In this document: positions 58,285 through 64,000 of the stretch, in pieces
Position numbering within the stretch: position 1 is the first letter of the stretch
How the letters are laid out: every line of letters begins with the position of its first letter
Notes under the pieces: generated by a model
What the model was told of the DNA's origin: nothing
Database searches by the model: none
The model's input: only the letters and a program-made list of their open reading frames with translations
Assembly: GCA_019009955.1 (NCBI GenBank)
Contig: CM032229.1
Coordinates: 147,344,001 to 147,408,000 of the forward strand
DNA: 64,000 nucleotides
Direction of reading: 5' to 3'
Source: Riptortus pedestris
Taxonomy: Eukaryota; Arthropoda; Insecta; Hemiptera; Alydidae
Position numbers and translations under genes: made by a program

Positions 58285-59235
58285 CTTTCTCGTTGGGAGT
58301 GTATAGATGGTCTGTAATCGGGTAAGGTCTCCACCAAAGGGAGGAAAACATAGTTTTAGATAGAAGGAAGGGGTTTGGTGTCGCTGGATTCCTCAAGGCT
58401 CGGAATTTCCAAGAGATATTGCAGAGCGTCGATAAACTATTTATCAAAGGAATCTGATTAAATTCCCAACCTAGCCTTCACTTACTCTCCCCCAATGCTC
58501 TTATTTTCTTGCATTTTTGTTTCATTTTCTAATTTTCTTTTCCACTTAAATATTTCCTTATGCTCATTAAATCTCGGAGCTATTAATTTAGAGTTAATAA
58601 ACGTTATCTCATAACTTCACTACTATTACTTTTAATTACTGAAAATATAACCGATTGGTCAAAATAAAATATTTGATACTCATCTAGAAGTTGAAACATA
58701 TTTAGCATTAAAATCCATGTAAACTATAGGCTTCCTCTATATTTCTGTGATTTTCAAAATGGGCTATTATTATGGTTAACGGAATAATAACAAATTCTCA
58801 CTATTATGATATAATTTAAAAATTGTGTTATTGGCACAATTGGTACCCCACACGCCTTCAAAGTGTCCTCTTCCTTGGACATTAAACGTGCCCTACATAA
58901 GGATTTGGTATTTTGTTCTCCATCGCAACTCAATTAAACATAAATTATTTATTATTTACGCGACTAAAGCGGGAAGGATAAAAGGATTATGAATACACAT
59001 TACATTAGTTGATATATCCTCAAATGAGTATTCTCGAGTCGCCTTAGTAAAATTAACCAAGGTTTTAAAGGAAGAGGAGGTTGAATTCTTCTTTCCCATC
59101 ACGTTTAAATTGTGTCTGGGTTTATGAGCCGTGAAATGGGGTTTCCCATCCCTTAATTTATATGTAAGCTGGGCTTAAACAGAACCCCTTCTATTCACTT
59201 CTGGATTTCTCCCAACTTCGGATCCAAAGCTTACT
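58285..59235. promoter_or_regulatory. Candidate conserved non-coding region
   Basis: This repeat-free, less AT-rich region has several motif-like elements. TTATCAAAGGAATC (58441-58454) contains ATCAAAGG, a TCF/LEF-type site, followed by CTGATTAAATTCCC. Other patches (58830-58930, 59040-59230) are also of balanced composition. No open frame or repeat explains it. Regulatory function is inference only. Confidence 0.2.
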
Positions 59236-59523
59236 TCTACTTTTTATGAGTATCGTCTCAGTGTTGAATAGTTTCTGCTGTTTAGTGTTCTTTCAGCTCT
59301 CGCTGTATAAGTTCGTCGAAATGCGACCTTTGGCTTCTCTTCATATAATGAGAACATTTTATGTTAAAAGGCGTTTTCTCATTACGCAAAGGCTCTTTAC
59401 TTTTCAATTAAATATCTCGTGTTTTTGTATGTACTTAAAAGTCGATTTAGAATACCAACGAAAACTAAATAATATTGCGAATTCGTGATCTAAAGCTGTA
59501 GAGTGCACTCACATATACATATA

Positions 59524-59640
59524 TAGTTTTGAACAGATCTCATTTTCGCCATCTTCTCTGCAGGATCGATGGATATTAAAATATATTTTTCGATAATTGC
59601 GTTTCGAGTACCAACTCAGTAGCTCATTTCCATTAAAGTT
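59524..59640 (-). mobile_element. Family H fragment, copy W (left-end region)
   Basis: TAGTTTTGAACAGATCTCAT, CAGGATCGATGGATATT and GCGTTTCGAGTACCAACTCA then AGCTCATTTCC follow the reversed H left third, at reduced identity. Confidence 0.7.
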
Positions 59641-59644
59641 ATGA

Positions 59645-61000
59645 AAACCTAATTCGAATTACATAATTATTAAAGCTCATGCAACTAGGTGTTTGTTCCA
59701 TTTTTTTAAAATTTTCAAACGATTTTTTAAGTTTTTATTTTTATTGGTGATAGACGAATGTGAAATATTAAGTACCTTGGAAAAATTTCTTGAGTGCAAG
59801 AAAGTAATTTTATAAAGTGAAATATAAAGACATGACGTAGAGATATTCCTGGAAATTATACGTACGTATTTAGGCGTTAGTTGCGGCTGCAGTGAATATA
59901 ACCAACTCAATTACTATACAAGATGTGCCCTAGGCCTGTGATTGAATTCACTAGGTTACTGGGTCCCAAATTTCGGTTGCTCTATTTTCAGAGGCCGACT
60001 CAGCATCGTGTGCAGCTACTTAAATATAAACTGCTCAAAAATGAATAGGGATATTTGCTGTTTTGTGGTATGTATGGGGCCTATCATATTTTTTTTTTAT
60101 TATTATAAATATCATTAATATTTATTAGAAATTATTGTCTTTTCTCCCCCATAAAAAAGAAATTTAATTAAGATCGATTTAATTAAAGTTAATAGGATAA
60201 GGAAAAAATAACCAATATCCCTATTCATTTTTGAGCAGGAAATAAGAACGAATTTTTGCCCAGGAATGCAACCAAAACACAACGAAATGTGTAGTGGAAC
60301 CAACGACTTCTTTTTCCCTTTGAGTCTGGTTTTCTTAAGAGTATTTAAGTCTTTTTTTCTTCTCTTTATATGAATTTACATATTACGTAAACATTATATT
60401 GCGATGAAGTTAGGATCTTCAAATCTCTTACTATATTAAATTTTGTGCTTTACCTTCATTTGTTTTCTTTGCATCTGAATATTCCAAATGTGTATAATAA
60501 TGAATATGTATAAGAGAAATAAAAATGAAAAATGCATTAAAATTCCGGTAATTTTGTTATACCTCGGAGATTCAATGTATTTTTAGAAAATTACGTCTCG
60601 TAGATGTCATAACCGAAGATGAGTTCCAACAAGTAATTCATAGATAATTATTATTTCTATATTCTGCATTTGAATTCGTCACATTTTTGAAAGTATATTG
60701 GTTTAAACTTCGATAGTGGATGCTGTGTAATGTGCGGTACGCGATGCTAAGTTTTACTGCTCCAGGAAAAAGGGTATACCTTCTACCTATTCCCCCTGTC
60801 CTTAACATAAGACTTGTTAAATTATGCCTAATGAAGGAACTGGCAGTGGCTCCGAAAATTCGCTGCCGTTTTTTAATGATGCAGAAATCGCTGGTAAGCC
60901 GTGATACAGTACCCCTATCATTAAATGCCAGTAAAAAGAATTGCTGTCTATTTTAATAACTTGTTGAACTATATCATATTAGACCTTAATTCCATTTTAT
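59645..61000. other. Unique AT-rich sequence
   Basis: The short open frames at 59677-59910 and 60720-60956 resemble no known family. No repeats are recognised. Confidence 0.4.
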
Positions 61001-61009
61001 AGTGATTGA

Positions 61010-61300
61010 GATTTATGGAATTTGTCTCCATTGATGTAAAAGAGCAATCTGCTTGATAACAGCCTTATCCCCTAATGGAGCTTGGCTTAGGCGGAGCAAT
61101 TGAATTAATTAAACATTATGCAAATGCTTAATTACGACGTCTTACTGCCATATTTCTGTGGAGTGGTCGTTTACTATCCCTCAGCTACAGCCCTTTTCTT
61201 CCATTGGTGCTTGGCAACTTAGTGGTGGACATTAACTAAGCCCATGCCGTTAGTGGTTCTCATTCTTCCGGGCCGTTATGAAAATCGGAAAATTAATGCT
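61010..61300. promoter_or_regulatory. Candidate regulatory block with octamer and homeodomain sites
   Basis: A repeat-free, composition-balanced patch holds CAATTGAATTAATTAAACAT directly followed by TATGCAAATGCTTAATTACG, that is, an octamer (ATGCAAAT) flanked by several TAATT cores. The remaining 150 bp is GC-richer with no open frame. The density is suggestive, but function cannot be judged from one genome. Confidence 0.25.
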
Positions 61301-61374
61301 TTGTTCAAATTCTTTTTAAACCAAGTTTATAAATTAAGTGTATAAGCTGAATTATTCAGAGTTTTTCAGGAAAA

Positions 61375-61690
61375 CAAGGCGAAAAGTCCTGATGCCTTCC
61401 ACAAAAATTTATTCACCTATTAGGACATAACCGCTTTCAAAGGCAATATTTCATCATCAGTGACACACATAAAAAATAAACCTTGTCAAAAACCAAAATA
61501 TACTGGAAATAACTACATTTAATATCAATGCCAAGTTGTTAAAATCTTAATAAAGTTTGAAATATACTTAACGAGTTAAAAATTAGTTTAAAATAAATAG
61601 ATAACAGGGACATCAATTAAATAAATATTTTCAGTAAAAGTAAATAGCTGAATTAAATAAACGTGAGGAAAAATAAAAATATAAGGAAGT
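61375..61690. repeat. Low-copy repeat with CGCTTTC / TCATCATCAGTG core
   Basis: It shows AATTTATTCACCT, CGCTTTCAAAGG and TTTCATCATCAGTGACACAC, then an A-rich part, the same order as 1960-2095 and 7640-7720. Confidence 0.35.
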
Positions 61691-61694
61691 TACA

Positions 61695-62105
61695 ATAAAA
61701 AAGAAAAAGGCATTAAACAAAATGATTAGAAGGTGCCTAACATAGTCAATTCAAGCAGGGGCCTTTATTCCCACCTTCATCGGAGCTCTCCATATATTGA
61801 GACGCAGGCAGCCCTTATTCACGTATTATTGTAATACTTAGTTAATTGTTACCCCGTTGTCTATTTATTTTGAATGACCTATAACTTGTTATACTTCATT
61901 TTTGTTAACTTTTTCCACATTGCCCTTGGGCGCCATGGGGGACAATAGGAAGTACACTGACTTAATTTACCAAATGAGTTTGCTTGCTCTTTCTATGAAA
62001 CTAAGAATTGTTTATAGTTGTACATACATACACTTTTTTGATTTCGGATTTGTGAGCATATTACATTTGATAATTAGGCTTAAAATTATTTTTTTATTTG
62101 TCAAA
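61695..62105. other. Unique sequence
   Basis: No assignment. Confidence 0.4.
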
Positions 62106-62111
62106 ATAGGT

Positions 62112-62222
62112 TTGAGTGCTCAGGTTAGCGAAATGCGTTATGCTGTTTGCGTTAATAAACTGGGTAACTTTCCAATTCGTTGATTCGGTTTCCGCTAGGG
62201 CAACAGAAGTTTATTTAATGAA
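62112..62222 (+). mobile_element. Family S SINE, diverged 5' part
   Basis: GAGTGCTCAGGTTAGCGAAA, TTGATTCGGTTTCCGCTAGG (worn B box) and GCAACAGAAGTTTATTTAAT match the first half of the SINE; the tail is missing. Confidence 0.6.
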
Positions 62223-62229
62223 TAACTTA

Positions 62230-63270
62230 AATAATAAATTTCTTTGTGGGGTGGTTACCCTTCCCACATGATGACCAGTCGCATTAGACAAACAATGCTT
62301 TATTTAGTAACATTAATTGGACGTAAAGAAATATTATTTTATTTTTAGTTGCTATCTTCTTTTCTGTTTTCAAAAAGCCAAAGAAATATTGTGTTTAACG
62401 TAAAATAATCTCTAAAAATTTTAAGCTCACTTAGACTTAAGACGATGTTGTGTTTAAGAGTAGAAAAATGCATAGAAGTAATTGTTTTTGGACTGTGCTG
62501 GCTATTTCGAATAACGAGACTAATCGAAGGGCCTTTTTTATTATTTAAACAAATACAATTGTTGCTCTATATTGGTGTGAGGTCGGAGGGGAAGGATAGT
62601 GAGTTGCGAGATGAAAGGTTGAGGTGGATTGGGAGCGACAGTTAGGGAAACGAGACCACTTGAGGTCTGTGCCGTGCGAACCTAGGGGAGACAATTAAAT
62701 GTAGCGGTAAGATATCTCGTTAGGCAAGTAACAACCTGGCAGTTCCTTGTTAGCAGAACTACGGTCACTAACAGACAGCAACAGTTTCTCCTATAGAGTC
62801 ACTTTTATAGCCATTTACTCCAGCCCTCTTATATACTTGCCGCTTCTTTAACTAATCATACAGCTCACTTTAAATATTTATTTTTAACATTTTATTCGGA
62901 CCGTTAGACCTTTTAAGTATTTAATTATACTTTTCGCTTTCTAAAATGTAAGGAAACAGCTTGATTCAATGTAAAATACAGGATACGAATTCTTTTCCCC
63001 AGCAATTCATACTTCTTCATTTTATGCATCAGCTTGAAATCACACTAGTTCCAAACCGTAATGCATATACATTATTCAACTGTATAGTATTTACAATGTA
63101 ATCCGCTCATAACAATGCCCACCTATATGTAGTGTTTTGAACTTTTACTGTTTTATGTCGTTTAATAACACGAGTCCTAAAGAAAGGGTTTTTATGTGGA
63201 ATAGTGCAATCATTTTCTTTGCTAAGAATTCCACCACTGCTGCTTCTACATCTCTAATATATACATGCTT
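62230..63270. other. Unique sequence
   Basis: A GC-richer patch at 62575-62780 lacks an open frame or repeat. Nothing else is recognised. Confidence 0.4.
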
Positions 63271-63278
63271 GTTTATAT

Positions 63279-63819
63279 TGTTACGTTTATTACAAAATCA
63301 ATAAACGATCTGTAGTTGTTTATTAGAGTTCTTTTAGATTTTGGCACAATTTATTTAACAATGCACTACATACTTGGTTGATTATTTTTAACTACTACTC
63401 ACAGTATACACTGATTAGCTTCACTGTTCTTCTTATTACACAGTCCAATAACTCAATCATGATCTCTGAAGTTCACAAAAACACGGCACTATACTGTTCT
63501 TTACAGAATCATGGCACAACACTGTTCTTCACATAAAACACTTTACCGCCCTGCAACTAAACGTTCACTAAAGTTGCACTGAACGCACTGTTGATCACTT
63601 GAAGAGAGCTGAGAACAAACTAACTCTCGGGACGAGCTGGACCGCTTTTATAGACGAGCGGCGACATCAAAGGAGAACGCCCAGAATGGGCTAGATCCTT
63701 AGTCTAGACACTTCCGACGCCAACGGTCCTTCCATCGGTCGGCTCCTTTCATCTACTTCGTACTTCTTAAATATGTGATTAACTCTGTTTAATTTTTCAT
63801 ATTCGTAGTTTTCGGAACA
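63279..63819 (-). mobile_element. Solo LTR of the gypsy family
   Basis: In reverse it runs TGTTCCGAAAAC...TAAACGTAACA, a TG...CA-bounded repeat of 541 bp homologous to the LTR at 35143-35543. It is flanked by ATAT on both sides (63275-63278 and 63820-63823), the 4-bp target duplication expected for gypsy elements. There is no internal sequence, so it arose by recombination between two LTRs. It keeps the promoter part lost from the other copy. Confidence 0.9.
63645..63652 (-). promoter_or_regulatory. TATA box of the LTR promoter
   Basis: TATAAAAG in the LTR sense, within CGTCTATAAAAGCGGTCCAG. The following 40 bases (in the LTR sense) contain GAGTTAGTTTG, a possible initiator. The same part is deleted in the LTR at 35143. 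Confidence 0.6.
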
Positions 63820-64000
63820 ATATGCATGCCCTGTTATCCATGCAGTATTTTGTTGACCCTTTAGTTGAATATGTTCATGATTTAATTCCATATTTGAATG
63901 CTTAGTTTAAAAAGTACATCTATAGAATTTTTTGAGTAGACATAATTTCATTTGGTGCTTCCTGATTTTGATTTATTTTTTACACTTGAAGCCCAAGTCA

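Overview
This is a repeat-rich, AT-rich piece of an animal nuclear genome, most likely an arthropod, possibly an insect. The evidence is the transposable-element mix: a Jockey-type LINE with an RNase H domain followed by a cysteine/histidine knuckle, an RTE-type LINE, a gypsy LTR element, a Merlin/ISXO2-type DNA transposase, tRNA-derived SINEs and very long (TA)n microsatellites. I found no intact host gene, no tRNA or rRNA gene, no CRISPR array and nothing bacterial. Every recognisable protein segment is a broken piece of a mobile element. Non-coding host exons or UTRs cannot be excluded.

The dominant feature is one dispersed non-autonomous family, here called family H. It has about two dozen copies on both strands and covers roughly a fifth of the window by my hand count. 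One end carries AGCAGATTTCCC inside a palindrome; the other carries the inverse GGGAAATCTGCT, a short stem-loop (ACGCAG-CCC-CTGCGT) and GACGGACTTTT. Most copies have a (TA)n tract at one fixed internal position. Subterminal inverted repeats plus a 3' hairpin plus an internal simple repeat is the layout of Helentron-associated elements (HINE / DINE-1-like), so I call it a HINE-like family. Copies differ in the half to the right of a fixed ATATTTGCAT junction, which suggests exchange of 3' modules.

Layout. 0-5 kb: unique AT-rich DNA and a minus-strand Jockey remnant (2985-4275). 5-17 kb: a head-to-head pair of H copies, an H copy broken by a hairpin MITE, an H copy apparently splitting a tRNA-like SINE, and a three-level nest (H inside H, with a third repeat inside the inner TA tract) at 12.1-14.7 kb. 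17-27 kb: five more H copies or remnants and a second Jockey remnant. 29.3-31.9 kb: a chain of elements separated by (TA)n: an RTE LINE fragment, then two family T repeats head to head. 33.1-37.3 kb: a minus-strand gypsy remnant with a mutated protease site, interrupted by a block that recurs at 36.4-37.3 kb, where it carries a SINE whose empty site is preserved in the first copy. 38.4-38.8 kb: a minisatellite of about 105 bp with an internal half-unit. 39.9-51.8 kb: more H copies, one inserted in another, a third Jockey fragment and a Merlin transposase pseudogene. 52-57 kb: another family T copy, a frameshifted fragment of an unnamed repetitive protein family and a reversed SINE. 57.8-63.2 kb: mostly unique DNA with short conserved-looking, homeodomain-site-rich stretches. 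63.28-63.82 kb: a clean solo LTR of the gypsy family with a 4-bp target duplication.

The elements interact mainly by insertion into one another, with (TA)n tracts as the preferred meeting point. Nothing here appears able to make a functional transposase or reverse transcriptase.
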